DNA of 64,000 nt from Kineococcus terrestris (GTDB lineage Bacteria > Actinomycetota > Actinomycetes > Actinomycetales > Kineococcaceae), in assembly GCF_041020765.1 (NCBI RefSeq), contig NZ_JBEUEJ010000013.1; one strand, written 5' to 3'. A program made the translations under genes and the position numbers. Shown here in pieces: positions 30,862 to 38,996 of the stretch; the first letter of the stretch is position 1, and each line of letters starts with the position of its first letter. A model generated the notes under the pieces. That model was not told the DNA's origin. It worked only from the letters and a program-made list of their open reading frames with translations, and searched no databases.

Positions 30862-32253
30862 TCAGCGGTCCAGCGCGGGCCGCTTGGGGTCGAACGCCCA
30901 CCCCGGCAGCAGGTGCTGCATGGCGGCGGCGTCGTCGCGGGCGCCCAGCCCTTCGCGCAGGTAGAGCTCGTGCGCGGCGGCCAGGCGCTCCTCGTCCAGC
31001 TCCACGCCCAGGCCGGGCGCGGTGGGCACGTCCAGGAACCCCTCGCGGATCCGCAGCGGCTCGCGGGTCAGGCGCTGCCCGTCCTGCCAGATCCAGTGCG
31101 TGTCGATGGCCGTCACGTCGCCGGGGGCGGCGGCCGCGACGTGGGTGAACATCGCCAGCGACACGTCGAAGTGGTTGTTGGAGTGCGAACCCCACGTCAG
31201 GCCCCACGCCTGGCACAGCTGCGCCACGCGCACCGAGCCGGCCATCGTCCAGAAGTGCGGGTCGGCCAGCGGGATGTCGACGGCGCTGCCGCGCACGGCG
31301 TGCCCGAGCTGGCGCCAGTCGGTGGCGATCATGTTGGTGGCCGTCGTCATCCCGGTGGCGCGCTTGAACTCGGCCATCACCTCGCGCCCGGAGTACCCGC
31401 CCTCGGCGCCGCACGGGTCCTCGGCGTAGGCCAGGACGTCGCGCAGGCGCCGGCCGTACCGCACGGCGTCGGCCAGCAGCCAGCCGCCGTTGGGGTCCAG
31501 CGTGACGCGCGCGCCGGGGAACCGCCGCGCGAGGGCGGTGACGACCTCGACCTCCTCCTCGCCGGGCAGCACGCCGCCCTTGAGCTTGAAGTCGGCGAAC
31601 CCGTAGCGGGCGTGCGCGGCCTCGGCCAGGCGCACCACGGCGTCGGCGTCCAGCGCCGGCTCGTGGCGCAGCCGCTGCCAGTCGTCGGCACCGGCGCCCT
31701 CGTCGGCGGGGGAGCGGTAGGGCAGCGGCGTGCGGGTGCGGTCGCCGACGAAGAACAGGTACCCCAGCGCCTGCACGCGCTCGCGCTGCTGGCCCTCGCC
31801 GAGCAGCTCGGCCACGGGCACGCCGAGGAACTGCCCGGTCAGGTCGAGCAGCGCGGACTCCAGCGCCGTGACGACGTGCACGGTGGTGCGCAGGTCGAAC
31901 GTCTGCAGGCCGCGGCCGGCGGCGTCGCGGCCGGCGAACTGCGCCGTGACGGCGCGCAGCAGGCTGCGCGAGCGGGAGACCGGCTGCCCCACGACGAGCC
32001 GCGCGGACTCCTCCAGGGTGGCGCGGATCGCCTCCCCGCCCGGCACCTCGCCCACGCCCGTGCGCCCGTCGGAGTCGGTGAGGACGACGACGTTGCGGGT
32101 GAAGAACGGGGCGTGGGCGCCGGACAGGTTCAGCAGCATGCCGTCGTGACCGGCCACGGGCACGACCCGCAGGCCGGTCACGACGGGGGAGCGGCCCGCG
32201 GCGGCGGACCGCTCGCGCAGGTCGGGGCGGTCCGTGGAGGGCCCGGTGGACAT
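30862..32253 (-). CDS. gudD: D-glucarate dehydratase
   Basis: Converts D-glucarate to 5-dehydro-4-deoxy-D-glucarate (an enolase superfamily enzyme, Mg-dependent). The 463-residue product has GudD hallmarks: TRNVVVLTDSDGRTGVGEVPGGEAIR, QALGYLFFVGDRTRTPLPY, the KxK pair in ADFKLKGGVLPGEEE, metal ligands from DPNGGWLLAD onward (AEDPCGAEGG, then TNMIATDWRQ), and the His base in WGSHSNNHFD. It is the last gene of kdgD-ALDH-gudD; 13 bases separate it from the aldehyde dehydrogenase. The order of genes gives the complete path glucarate to 2-oxoglutarate. Confidence 0.93.
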   Translation of the reverse strand: MSTGPSTDRPDLRERSAAAGRSPVVTGLRVVPVAGHDGMLLNLSGAHAPFFTRNVVVLTDSDGRTGVGEVPGGEAIRATLEESARLVVGQPVSRSRSLLRAVTAQFAGRDAAGRGLQTFDLRTTVHVVTALESALLDLTGQFLGVPVAELLGEGQQRERVQALGYLFFVGDRTRTPLPYRSPADEGAGADDWQRLRHEPALDADAVVRLAEAAHARYGFADFKLKGGVLPGEEEVEVVTALARRFPGARVTLDPNGGWLLADAVRYGRRLRDVLAYAEDPCGAEGGYSGREVMAEFKRATGMTTATNMIATDWRQLGHAVRGSAVDIPLADPHFWTMAGSVRVAQLCQAWGLTWGSHSNNHFDVSLAMFTHVAAAAPGDVTAIDTHWIWQDGQRLTREPLRIREGFLDVPTAPGLGVELDEERLAAAHELYLREGLGARDDAAAMQHLLPGWAFDPKRPALDR

Positions 32254-32266
32254 CACGGCGGGAGCG

Positions 32267-33892
32267 TCAGGAGGTGCGGAGCTCACCGTCGACCTGCCGT
32301 GCGATGCCCAGGGGGTTGCCGTCCGCGACCGGGTCCGGCAGCAGGGCCGCCGGGAGGTCCTGGTAGGCCACGGGCCGCAGGAACCGCTCGATCGCCAGCG
32401 TGCCGACGGACGTGGAGCGCCCGTCGGAGGTGGCGGGGAACGGCCCGCCGTGGACCATCGCCTCGCCGACGTCGACACCGGTGGGCCAGCCGTTGGCGAC
32501 GATGCGCCCGGCCGTCTCCTCCAGCACCGGCAGCAGCTCGCGGGCGGTGGCGGTGTCCTCGTCGGTCAGGTGCAGGGTCGCGGTGAGCTGCCCCTCCAGC
32601 GTCTCGACGAGCGCGGTCAGGGCGGCGGTGTCCGGGGCGCGCACGACGAGCGAGGTGGACCCGAACACCTCCTCGCGCAGCGCCTCGTCGGCCAGGAACG
32701 CCTCGGCCGTGGTGGTGAACAGGTGCGTCACGCCCGCCGAGGCGATCTCCTCGTCGCCGCTGCCGGTGGCGACCTCCTCGACCCGCGGGTGCTCGCGCAG
32801 CGCCGTCACCCCGGAGTCGTAGGCGGAGCAGATGGTGGCGCTGAGCATCGGCTGGGCGGCGCTGGCGCGCACCGCGGCGGCGGCCGCGTCGAGGAACTCC
32901 GCGAGGCCGGGGCCCTCGACGGCGAACACGAGGCCGGGGTTGGTGCACAGCTGCCCCACGCCCATCGTCAGCGAGGCGACGAACGCCTCGCCGATCGCGG
33001 CGCCGCGCTCGGCGAGCGCGCCGGGCAGCAGCACGACCGGGTTCACGCTGGACATCTCGGCGTAGACCGGGATCGGCACGGGCCGGGCGTTGGCCGTCTC
33101 GACGAGCGCGAGCCCGCCGGAGCGCGAGCCGGTGAAACCGACGGCGGCGACGTCGGGGTGGGCGGCCAGCGCCTGCCCGACCTCGCGGCCGGAGCCGAAC
33201 ACCATCGAGAACACGCCCTCGGGCAGCCCCGCGGCGGCGACGGCGTCGGCGATCGCGGTCGCGACGAGCTCGGAGGTGCCGGGATGGCTGGAGTGCGCCT
33301 TGACGACGACGGGGCAGCCGGCGGCCAGGGCGGAGGCGGTGTCGCCGCCGGCGACGGAGAAGGCGAGCGGGAAGTTGCTCGCGCCGAACACCGCGACCGG
33401 CCCGAGGGGCACCTTGCGCTGGCGCAGGTCCGGGCGCGGCAGGGGCTTGCGGTCCGGCAGCCGGGACTCCAGGCGCGCGCCGTGGAAGGCGCCGCCGCGC
33501 ACGACGCGGGCGAACAGCCGCAGCTGGCCGAGGGTGCGGGCCAGCTCCCCGCGCACGCGGGCCTCGGCGATGCCGGTCTCGGCCCGCACGCGGGTCACGA
33601 GCGGCTCGGCGACGGCCTCGATCCGGGCGGCCACGTCCTCCAGGAACGCGGCGCGCGCCTCGGGGGCGGTGGCGCGGTAGGTGCGGAACGCGGCGCGGGC
33701 CAGGCGGGCGGCGCGGTCGACGTCCTCGCGCGTGCCGAGCCCGAAGGCGGGTTCCAGGTCCTCGCCGGTGCGCGGGTCGGTGGCCCGCACCTCGCCGGCG
33801 GTGCCGCGCACCCGCGCGGCGCCGAAGAACATCTCGCCCGTGAGGCGGGTCTCCACGCTCAGCCCGTCCGCGGTCGTCGTCTGGGCAGGCAC
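32267..33892 (-). CDS. 2,5-dioxovalerate (alpha-ketoglutaric semialdehyde) dehydrogenase
   Basis: Oxidises 2,5-dioxopentanoate to 2-oxoglutarate with NAD(P). The 541-residue ALDH has the N-terminal variant ETRLTGEMFFGAARVRG, seen in KGSA dehydrogenases, then KVPLGPVAVFGASNFPLAFSVAGGDTASALAAGCPVVVKAHSSHPGTS (the FGASNFPLAFS form replaces the usual PWNFP), GFTGSRSGG, EMSSVNPVVLLP (Glu base) and the catalytic Cys in MGVGQLCTNPGLVF. GTG start two bases after the kdgD stop (minus strand order kdgD, this, gudD), so the three are one operon. Confidence 0.92.
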   Translation of the reverse strand: MPAQTTTADGLSVETRLTGEMFFGAARVRGTAGEVRATDPRTGEDLEPAFGLGTREDVDRAARLARAAFRTYRATAPEARAAFLEDVAARIEAVAEPLVTRVRAETGIAEARVRGELARTLGQLRLFARVVRGGAFHGARLESRLPDRKPLPRPDLRQRKVPLGPVAVFGASNFPLAFSVAGGDTASALAAGCPVVVKAHSSHPGTSELVATAIADAVAAAGLPEGVFSMVFGSGREVGQALAAHPDVAAVGFTGSRSGGLALVETANARPVPIPVYAEMSSVNPVVLLPGALAERGAAIGEAFVASLTMGVGQLCTNPGLVFAVEGPGLAEFLDAAAAAVRASAAQPMLSATICSAYDSGVTALREHPRVEEVATGSGDEEIASAGVTHLFTTTAEAFLADEALREEVFGSTSLVVRAPDTAALTALVETLEGQLTATLHLTDEDTATARELLPVLEETAGRIVANGWPTGVDVGEAMVHGGPFPATSDGRSTSVGTLAIERFLRPVAYQDLPAALLPDPVADGNPLGIARQVDGELRTS

Positions 33893-33894
33893 TC

Positions 33895-34809
33895 TCAGAT
33901 CACCTTCTTGACGAGGTCGGTCAGTTCCGCGAGCTCCGCGTCGTCCAGGTCCGTCAGCGGCGGGCGCACCGCGCCGGCGGGGCGTCCCGCGGCCGTCATC
34001 CCGGCCTTGACGATCGAGACGGCGTACCCCGGGGCCCGGTCGCGGATCTCGATGTACGGCAGCACGAAGTCTCGCAGGCCCTCGGTGACCGCGTCGCGGT
34101 CGCGGGCGCGCACGGCCCGGTAGAAGGCGCTCGCCCACTCCGGCGCGAAGTTGAAGATGGCCGAGGAGTAGGTGGAGGCGCCGAGCTCGAGGTAGGGCAG
34201 CGCGTACGTCTCGGCGGTCGGCAGGCCGCCGATGCGCACGAGGCGGTCGCCGTGGACGACGTTGATCCGCGCCATGAGGTCGATGTCGCAGATCCCGTCC
34301 TTGAACCCGACGAAGTTGTCGAACTCCTCCACCAGGCGGTCGACGGTGCCGGCGGAGAACCTCGCGTTGGCGCGGTGGTAGACGACGACGCCCAGGGACG
34401 TGGCGCGGCAGACGGCGGCGACGTGCCGGTACAGGCCCTCCTGGCCGACCTCGTTGAGGTACGGCGGCAGCAGGAAGACGCCGTCGGCGCCGGCGGCCTC
34501 GACGGCGCGGGCCATCTCGACGGCCGTGGAGGTGCCGTAGCCGGCCGGGCCCACGACGGGCAGCGAGTCGCCGGTCTCGGCGACGGTGGCGCGCACGACG
34601 CGCTCGACCTCGGCCTGGGTCAGCGCGGGGAACTCGCCCGTGCCGCCGGCGGCGAACAGCCCGGCCGCGCCGAACCCGTCCAGGTGGGCGACGTGGGCGC
34701 GGTAGGCGTCCTCGTCGAAGGACAGGTCGGGGCGGGTGTGCGTGACGGGGAAGGACAGCAGGCCGGAGGCGAGGGCATCGCGCAGGTCGGCCGGGGCGTA
34801 GTGGGTCAT
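33895..34809 (-). CDS. kdgD: 5-dehydro-4-deoxyglucarate dehydratase
   Basis: Dehydrates and decarboxylates 5-dehydro-4-deoxy-D-glucarate to 2,5-dioxopentanoate. The 304-residue DapA-type barrel begins LRDALASGLLSFPVTHTRPDLSFDEDAYRAH and has GLFAAGGTGEFPALT, VVVYHRANARF (Tyr) and the Schiff-base Lys in NFVGFKDGICDID. EIRDRAPGYAVSIVKAGM near the end is typical of KdgD. ATG start. It leads the kdgD-ALDH-gudD operon; the upstream 109 bases hold a GTCCAC-N4-GTGGAC palindrome 87-102 bases from the start. Confidence 0.94.
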   Translation of the reverse strand: MTHYAPADLRDALASGLLSFPVTHTRPDLSFDEDAYRAHVAHLDGFGAAGLFAAGGTGEFPALTQAEVERVVRATVAETGDSLPVVGPAGYGTSTAVEMARAVEAAGADGVFLLPPYLNEVGQEGLYRHVAAVCRATSLGVVVYHRANARFSAGTVDRLVEEFDNFVGFKDGICDIDLMARINVVHGDRLVRIGGLPTAETYALPYLELGASTYSSAIFNFAPEWASAFYRAVRARDRDAVTEGLRDFVLPYIEIRDRAPGYAVSIVKAGMTAAGRPAGAVRPPLTDLDDAELAELTDLVKKVI

Positions 34810-34895
34810 GGCGACGGCTCCCGGGTCGGGTGAGGCGGCGGCGCCTCGGCTGGTGCGGCCGACGGTAGCAGACCACTACCACACAGCGGAACACC

Positions 34896-34911
34896 GTCCA
34901 CGAGTGTGGAC
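34896..34911. promoter_or_regulatory. Glucarate operator copy 1 (GTCCAC-N4-GTGGAC)
   Basis: A perfect 6+6 palindrome with spacer GAGT in the 109-base gap upstream of kdgD. An identical pair of half-sites recurs at 36305-36320 before the second dehydratase. The size fits a GntR/LacI/IclR-type dimer site. No cognate regulator gene is in the window. Confidence 0.65.
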
Positions 34912-34918
34912 AAGAGGG

Positions 34919-36259
34919 TCACCAGCGGGCGGTGTTCGGGGTGAACCCCGGCTCCACGGTCCGCATGTACCCCGTGTCGTCGCGCCGGCGCAGCCCGCAC
35001 GCCCGCCACGTCTCGTGCAGCCGCCCCAGGGCGTCGCGGTCCAGCTCCACGCCCAGGCCGGGGGAGGTGGGCACCGCCACGGCGCCGTCGGCGAACTCCA
35101 GCGCCCCCGGCACCACGACGTCGTCCTCGGGCCGCTTCCACGGCCAGTGCGTGTCGCAGGCGTAGTCCAGGTTCGGCGTCGCCGCCGCCAGGTGCGTCAT
35201 CGCCGCCAGGCTGATCCCCAGGTGCGAGTTGGAGTGCATGGACAGGCCCATCCCGAAGACCTCGCACACGCGCGCCAGGTCCTGCGAGCGGCGCAGCCCG
35301 CCCCAGAAGTGGTGGTCGGACAGCACGACCTGCACGGCGTCGGCAGCCACCGCCGGGCGCAGGTGCTCGAAGGCGACCACGCACATGTTCGTCGCCAGCG
35401 GCACGTCCACCCGCCGGGCGACCTCGGCCATCCCGGCGATGGAGGGGGTGGGGTCCTCCAGGTACTCCACGACCCCGGCCAGCGCCTGCGCGACGCGCAC
35501 GGACGTGTCCGGGGTCCACGCCCCGTTGGGGTCCAGCCGCAGCGGCAGGTCGGGGAACGCCTCGCGCAGCGCCAGGACGGCCTCGACCTCCCGCTCCGGC
35601 GGGAGCACGCCGCCCTTGAGCTTGATGGCGCCGAAGCCGAACCCGTCGACGATCCGCCGGGCCTGCGCGACCAGGCCCTCCGGGTCCAGCGCCGCGCCCC
35701 ACTCGTCCTCCGGCTGCCCGGGGTGGCCGGCCCACTTGTAGAACAGGTAGGCGCTGTACGGCACCGCGTCGCGCACCGCCCCGCCGAGCAGGTCGCTGAC
35801 CGGGCGCCCCAGCAGCCGGCCCCGCGCGTCCAGGGCGGCCACCTCGAAGGGGGAGACCACGCGCGCGAGCGTGCTGGAGGTGGTCACCTGCCCGCCCATG
35901 CCGTGCCCGCCCGCGCCGGAGTCGCCCGCCAGCGAGGCGGCGACGGCGCGCTCGAGACCGTGCAGGTCGAAGACGTCGGTGCCGACGACGGCGTCCGCGG
36001 CGCGGCGCACGCGCTCCAGGTGACCCTCGTCGCCGTACGTCTCGCCCAGGCCGGTGACGGCCTCGCCGCCGTGCTCGTCCTCGGTGCGCACCTCGACGAC
36101 CGTGCGCAGCGCGTACGGCTCGTGCACGCCGACGTTGTTCAGCAGCGGCAGGTCGCGGAAGGCGACGGGGGTGACGGTGACGCCGGTGATCCTCGTGCCG
36201 GCGGAGCGCGCGGCCCGGCGGTGGCGGGCGGCGGGAGCGGTGTGGTCGGTCGCCGTCAT
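34919..36259 (-). CDS. Second glucarate dehydratase-like enolase superfamily enzyme
   Basis: A 446-residue paralogue of the GudD type. Shared elements are VEVRTEDEHGGEAVTGLGETYGDE, the KxK pair in GFGAIKLKGGVLPPERE, DPNGAWTPDTS, VEYLEDPTPS, LATNMCVVAFEHL and His in LSMHSNSHLGIS. It lacks the GudD-specific GDRTRT stretch, having YSAYLFYKWAGHPGQPEDEW instead, so it may act on a different aldarate (galactarate, idarate or glucarate). The end VPTSPGLGVELDRDALGRLHETWRACG is similar to the paralogue. ATG start with GGAGGA upstream. An identical operator palindrome lies 46-61 bases before it, so it is probably co-regulated with kdgD-ALDH-gudD. Confidence 0.85.
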   Translation of the reverse strand: MTATDHTAPAARHRRAARSAGTRITGVTVTPVAFRDLPLLNNVGVHEPYALRTVVEVRTEDEHGGEAVTGLGETYGDEGHLERVRRAADAVVGTDVFDLHGLERAVAASLAGDSGAGGHGMGGQVTTSSTLARVVSPFEVAALDARGRLLGRPVSDLLGGAVRDAVPYSAYLFYKWAGHPGQPEDEWGAALDPEGLVAQARRIVDGFGFGAIKLKGGVLPPEREVEAVLALREAFPDLPLRLDPNGAWTPDTSVRVAQALAGVVEYLEDPTPSIAGMAEVARRVDVPLATNMCVVAFEHLRPAVAADAVQVVLSDHHFWGGLRRSQDLARVCEVFGMGLSMHSNSHLGISLAAMTHLAAATPNLDYACDTHWPWKRPEDDVVVPGALEFADGAVAVPTSPGLGVELDRDALGRLHETWRACGLRRRDDTGYMRTVEPGFTPNTARW

Positions 36260-36304
36260 GGCGTCCTCCTCGTCGGCGGGAGCGGCGACGGCATCGTGCC
36301 ACAC

Positions 36305-36320
36305 GTCCACGCAGGTGGAC
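36305..36320. promoter_or_regulatory. Glucarate operator copy 2 (GTCCAC-N4-GTGGAC)
   Basis: GTCCAC at 36305-36310 and GTGGAC at 36315-36320 with spacer GCAG, between the DHH gene and the second glucarate dehydratase-like gene. The half-sites are identical to copy 1, and only the spacer differs (GAGT against GCAG). Confidence 0.65.
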
Positions 36321-36354
36321 GACGCCCAGCCCGCGGGCGACGAGGAGCCCCGCG

Positions 36355-37287
36355 TCAGCGGACCGTGCGCAGCGCCTCCACCAGCTCGACCTCCACGCGC
36401 GCGGCGTCGGTGTGCGGCACCTGGCAGGTGCCCGCCGCCAGGTGCCCGCCGCCGCCGTGCGACAGGCACACCGCGCCCACGTCCACCGGCGAGCTGCGGT
36501 CCACGATCGACTTGCCCACCGCGAACACCGTGTTCTGCTTCCCGCGGCCCCACATCACGTGCACCGACACCCGCGCCTGCGGGAACAGCGCGTACACCAG
36601 GAACCGGTTGCCGGCGTGGATGACCTCCTCCTCGCGCAGGTCCACCACCGCCACGTCCCCGTGCAGCGTCGTCACCCGCTCCAGCTGCGCGCGGAACAGC
36701 TCCGCCTGCGCCCGGTACAGCTCCACCCGCTCGGCCACGTCCGGCAGCGCCAGGATCTCCTCGACGTCCTGGTACTCCGCGCACGCCTCGATCAGCTGCA
36801 TCATCAGCTGGTAGTTGGAGATGCGGAAGTCGCGGAACCGGCCCAGGCCCGTGCGGCTGTCCATGAGGAAGTTCAGCAGCGTCCAGCCCTCCGGCTCCAG
36901 GACCTCCGAGACGTCGTAGGCCGCCGAGTCCGCCTGGTCGACCGCCCGCATCAGCTCCTCGGACACCTTGGGGAACCGCGCCGCCCCGCCGAAGTGGTCG
37001 AACACCACGCGCGCCGCCGACGGCGCGTCCGGGTCGATGACGTGGTTCGTCACGTCGCCCGCGCCGCGCGCGCGCAGCGTCTCGGAGTGGTGGTGGTCGA
37101 AGACCAGGTGCGCGCGCGGGTCGTACGGCAGGTTCGTCAGCACGTCCCGCTCGGTGATCTCCACGACGCCGTCCTGCACGTCCTTGGGGTGCACGAAGGT
37201 GATCTCGTCCACCAGGTCCAGCTGGCGCAGGAGCACCGCGCACACCAGGCCGTCGAAGTCGCTGCGGGTGACGAGGCGGTACGGCAC
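36355..37287 (-). CDS. DHH family phosphoesterase (exopolyphosphatase-like)
   Basis: A 310-residue protein with a DHH domain (TRSDFDGLVCAVLLRQLDL, then HLVFDHHHSETLR and AVDQADSA metal ligands) and a C-terminal DHHA1-type end (VCLSHGGGGHLAAGTCQVP). RVSVHVMWGRGKQNTVFAVGKSIVDRSS lies in the substrate domain. The group includes exopolyphosphatase-related, nanoRNase and c-di-AMP phosphodiesterase proteins; this one lacks PAS or GGDEF domains and has an extended FRISNYQLMMQLIEACAEYQDVEE helical insert. The substrate is not resolved. GTG start behind GGGAG. Confidence 0.82.
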   Translation of the reverse strand: MPYRLVTRSDFDGLVCAVLLRQLDLVDEITFVHPKDVQDGVVEITERDVLTNLPYDPRAHLVFDHHHSETLRARGAGDVTNHVIDPDAPSAARVVFDHFGGAARFPKVSEELMRAVDQADSAAYDVSEVLEPEGWTLLNFLMDSRTGLGRFRDFRISNYQLMMQLIEACAEYQDVEEILALPDVAERVELYRAQAELFRAQLERVTTLHGDVAVVDLREEEVIHAGNRFLVYALFPQARVSVHVMWGRGKQNTVFAVGKSIVDRSSPVDVGAVCLSHGGGGHLAAGTCQVPHTDAARVEVELVEALRTVR

Positions 37288-37390
37288 GGGGGCGCTCCCA
37301 GGACGAGGACGGGCGGTGCGGGACGGGCGGTCCCGTGCTCATCGGCACCCGCGCGGCGCCCCTTGAGCCGTCCCCGCCGCGCCCCGGTGG

Positions 37391-37396
37391 CAGGCT
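37391..37396 (+). promoter_or_regulatory. Candidate -10 (CAGGCT), leaderless geometry
   Basis: CAGGCT ends seven bases before the GTG at 37404, the same geometry as other starts here. No RBS lies between. Confidence 0.4.
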
Positions 37397-37403
37397 GGCC
37401 CGC

Positions 37404-38108
37404 GTGCAGGCGCCCGCCCCGCTGGTGCAGCCGACGGCGTGGCTGCCCTCCAGCGCGCCCCTGGCCGCTCACCTGGCGGCCGCGGTCGACTGGGTCGACG
37501 AGCAGTGCTTCGCCCGCGGGGTCCACGGCGTCCTCGTCGTCCCCGCCCGCGGGGACGAGCGCGCCCACCCCGAGCTGCTCGCCTTCGCCCGCGACCACGC
37601 CGTCACCACCCGCCGCGCCCGCCGCCCGCCCACCGGGCTCGCCGGGCTGACCGGGGACGCCGGGCACCGGCCCGTCCTCGTGCACGACCCCGGCCCGGAC
37701 GACCTCGCCTTCGCCCTCGCGCTGGCCGCCGGCGCCCCCGTCTGCCTGCTCGACGTCGCGCCCCTGCCCCCGGGCGCGCCCGCCGGCTGGCGGCGCGGGT
37801 GGGCGCTCGCCGTCGGCGCGCGCGACCTCAGCCGCCCGCTGGGCCGCGCCCGCGCCCTGCTCGACCCGCGGGTGCGCGACGTCGTGACCGCCGCGCTGGT
37901 GGTGGGTGCGCACGGCTTCGTGCCCGCCCACGAGCGGCACCGGGTGCAGCCGCTCCTGCGCGAGTTCGCCGACCTGTGCGCCCCCGGCGGTCCCGCCCCC
38001 GCCCCGGCGGGCACGTCGGCGGCCGGGCTCCTCCTGGGGGCGGCGCTGGCCGCCGGCCTGGACGCGGCCGCCGCCCGCCGCCTGGCCCGCTGGCTGCCCG
38101 GGCGCTGA
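37404..38108 (+). CDS. Hypothetical protein, Ala/Arg/Pro-rich
   Basis: A 234-residue soluble protein without a recognised domain. It has alternating short beta and alpha segments, for example GVHGVLVVPARGDERAHPELLAFARDH, RPVLVHDPGPDDLAFALALAAGAPVCLLDV, WALAVGARDLSRPLGRARALLDPRVRDVVTAALVVGAHGFV and a C-terminal AAGLLLGAALAAGLDAAAARRLARWLPGR. The order resembles a Rossmann-like nucleotide-binding fold but no phosphate loop is seen. Start at GTG 37404. Function unknown. Confidence 0.55.
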   Translation: MQAPAPLVQPTAWLPSSAPLAAHLAAAVDWVDEQCFARGVHGVLVVPARGDERAHPELLAFARDHAVTTRRARRPPTGLAGLTGDAGHRPVLVHDPGPDDLAFALALAAGAPVCLLDVAPLPPGAPAGWRRGWALAVGARDLSRPLGRARALLDPRVRDVVTAALVVGAHGFVPAHERHRVQPLLREFADLCAPGGPAPAPAGTSAAGLLLGAALAAGLDAAAARRLARWLPGR

Positions 38109-38183
38109 GCGTTTTCCGGCCCGCGCTGCCGCCCCGCCTGCCACGATCCCGCCCACGGCGCGGGCGGACTTCGGGAGGCGGAC

Positions 38184-38966
38184 GTGACGAGTGCTCGGTG
38201 GCAGCGGCTGGACCGGGCGGCGGCCGGGTTCGTGGAGGACTTCACCGGTCCCCGGCTCGACCCCGGGCGGTGGGTGGAGCACTACCTGCCGCACTGGACG
38301 ACGCCCGAGCGCTCCCGCGCCCGCTACGACCTCCTCGCGGACGGGCCCGGCGGGTCCGGCGGGCTGCGCCTGCGCGTGGACGCCGACCAGCCCGGCTGGC
38401 GGCCCGAGGACGCCCCGCTGCGGGTCTCCAGCCTGCAGACCGCCCTGTTCAGCGGACCGGCGGGCTCGACCCGGGGCACCCACCGCCACCGCCCCGACGG
38501 CCTGGTGGTCCGCACGCCCACCCCGCTGCGGCTGCTGTGGGCCCCGCGCGCCGGGCAGGTCGACGTCACCGTCACCGCCGGCCGCGACGACGGCTGCACC
38601 CTGGCCGTCTGGCTCGTGGGGACCGAGCACCTCGACGAGCGCGACAGCGGCGAGGTCTGCCTGTTCGAGATCGACGGCGAGGCCGTGGCGGACTCCGCCA
38701 CGACGGCCCGCACGGGCGTCAAGGCCCACCACGACCCGCGCCTGGTCACCGACGTGCGGGAGGTCGTCGTCCCGGTCGGGGCGGGGACGGCGCACACCTG
38801 GTCCGCGCGCTGGGACGGCGGCGGCGTCGTCGTGGCCTGCGAGGACGAGGTCGTCCTCACCTCGCCGCAGGTCCTGCGCTACCCCCTGCAGCTCGTGGTC
38901 AGCCTGTTCGCCGTCCGCCCCGGCGCCCGGGGCAGCGCCCTCGTCCACGAGGTCGTGGCGACGTGA
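38184..38966 (+). CDS. GH16/concanavalin-like beta-sandwich protein
   Basis: A 260-residue cytoplasmic protein (no signal peptide). It opens FVEDFTGPRLDPGRWVEHYLPHWTTPERSRARYDL, like glycoside hydrolase family 16-type jelly rolls (DDFxxxxLDxxxWxxxxLPxW), continues LRLRVDADQPGWRPEDAPLRVSSLQTALFSGP, and has the central VWLVGTEHLDERDSGEVCLFEIDGE, where EVCLFEIDGE parallels the GH16 ExDxxE motif (here E-CLFEIDGE). HTWSARWDGGGVVVACEDEVV matches the usual H-x-Y-x-x-x-W segment. It may act on, or bind, an oligosaccharide. ATG replaced by GTG at 38184 with GGGAGG upstream. Confidence 0.66.
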   Translation: MTSARWQRLDRAAAGFVEDFTGPRLDPGRWVEHYLPHWTTPERSRARYDLLADGPGGSGGLRLRVDADQPGWRPEDAPLRVSSLQTALFSGPAGSTRGTHRHRPDGLVVRTPTPLRLLWAPRAGQVDVTVTAGRDDGCTLAVWLVGTEHLDERDSGEVCLFEIDGEAVADSATTARTGVKAHHDPRLVTDVREVVVPVGAGTAHTWSARWDGGGVVVACEDEVVLTSPQVLRYPLQLVVSLFAVRPGARGSALVHEVVAT

Positions 38967-38972
38967 GCGCCC

Positions 38973-38996
38973 CGCTGACCGGTCCCGGCCTCAGCG
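38973..38996. terminator. Weak bidirectional hairpin between convergent genes
   Basis: CGCTGA (38973-38978) pairs with TCAGCG (38991-38996), and CCGG/CCGG extends the stem inward with a 2-base bulge. It lies between the beta-sandwich gene and the decarboxylase gene and covers the latter's stop codon. Confidence 0.35.
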
